DNA of 20,639 bases from an uncultured Ruminococcus sp. (GTDB lineage Bacteria > Bacillota > Clostridia > Oscillospirales > Ruminococcaceae): assembly GCA_945876405.1 (NCBI GenBank), contig CAMCOJ010000003.1, positions 1-20,639 of the forward strand, written 5' to 3'. Under the pieces are notes generated by a model. The model saw only the letters and a list, made by a program, of their open reading frames with translations, ran no database searches and was not told the origin of the DNA. The translations under genes were made by a program, and so were the position numbers. Positions 20,589 to 20,639 of the stretch are shown in pieces; position 1 is the stretch's first letter, and every line of letters starts with the position of its first letter.

Positions 20589-20639
20589 CTGTCTCTTATA
20601 CACATCTCCGAGCCCACCAGACAGGCAGAAATCTCGTAT
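20589..20639. other. Unremoved Illumina Nextera adapter and i7 index (assembly artifact)
   Basis: From 20589 the sequence reads the transposon mosaic end CTGTCTCTTATACACATCT, then CCGAGCCCACCAGAC. This matches the Nextera read-2 adapter except for C instead of G at 20618. Next is AGGCAGAA (20623-20630), an i7 index sequence, and ATCTCGTAT, the start of the P7 flow-cell sequence. The biological contig therefore ends at 20588. Confidence 0.97.

Noticed and set aside
20589..20617. N-terminal MGSEMCIRDS of the minor head protein
   Set aside because: It is translated sequencing adapter, not genome sequence.

Overview
The window looks like the end of a low-GC Clostridia-type (Firmicutes) chromosome contig, possibly Ruminococcus-like. 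The evidence is AGGAGG-type ribosome binding sites throughout, GTG/TTG starts, and Gram-positive phage families. The genus is a guess. It holds a short host segment (about 1-2999) joined to the late half of a siphovirus-type prophage (about 3000-20588). The last 51 bases (20589-20639) are not biology: they are unremoved Illumina Nextera adapter with an i7 index.

Host side. At 1-338 is the 5' end of an IS3-family element. It appears to have landed inside a PIN-domain (VapC-like) toxin gene, whose headless 3' part runs 340-720. A bidirectional terminator separates this from a leftward pair: a sensory PAS-GAF-GGDEF protein and a CobC-like histidine phosphatase, with a good promoter upstream. Around 2998-3026, on the minus strand, is the 3' end of a tRNA or, more likely, a tmRNA (T-loop plus acceptor 3' strand), followed by its terminator but without the RNA body. 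This is the expected attachment-site junction of a prophage integrated at the 3' end of such a gene.

Prophage side. All phage structural genes are on the minus strand, so transcription runs right to left. The order is MuF-type minor head protein (5' end cut by the contig end), a small partner ORF, two tandem terminators, scaffold, major capsid, head-tail connector, head closure, gp10-like protein, tail terminator, tail tube, two tail chaperones linked by a likely -1 ribosomal frameshift, tape measure, distal tail, tail hub/fibre, BppU-like protein, coiled-coil/Ig-like protein, beta-helix tailspike, SGNH-hydrolase tail protein, adhesin-like tail protein, two Cys-rich mini-proteins missed by length cut-offs, amidase and holin. 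Tail tube and tape measure are present with no sheath or baseplate wedge genes, which fits a long non-contractile tail. Terminase, portal, integrase, repressor and replication genes lie outside the window.

Cargo and unusual points. A complete hicAB toxin-antitoxin operon sits in reverse orientation in the lysis region, with a perfect 14-bp palindrome inside its consensus promoter. Beside its terminator is a 10-codon stub of a late gene, which looks like an insertion scar, and a pair of mutually exclusive hairpins that resembles an attenuator. The most interesting candidate system is the MuF protein. It carries an extra C-terminal domain with an EELIH motif, is followed at once by a translationally coupled 75-codon ORF, and then by two terminators. 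This is the layout expected of a phage-borne polymorphic effector with a cognate partner or immunity gene.
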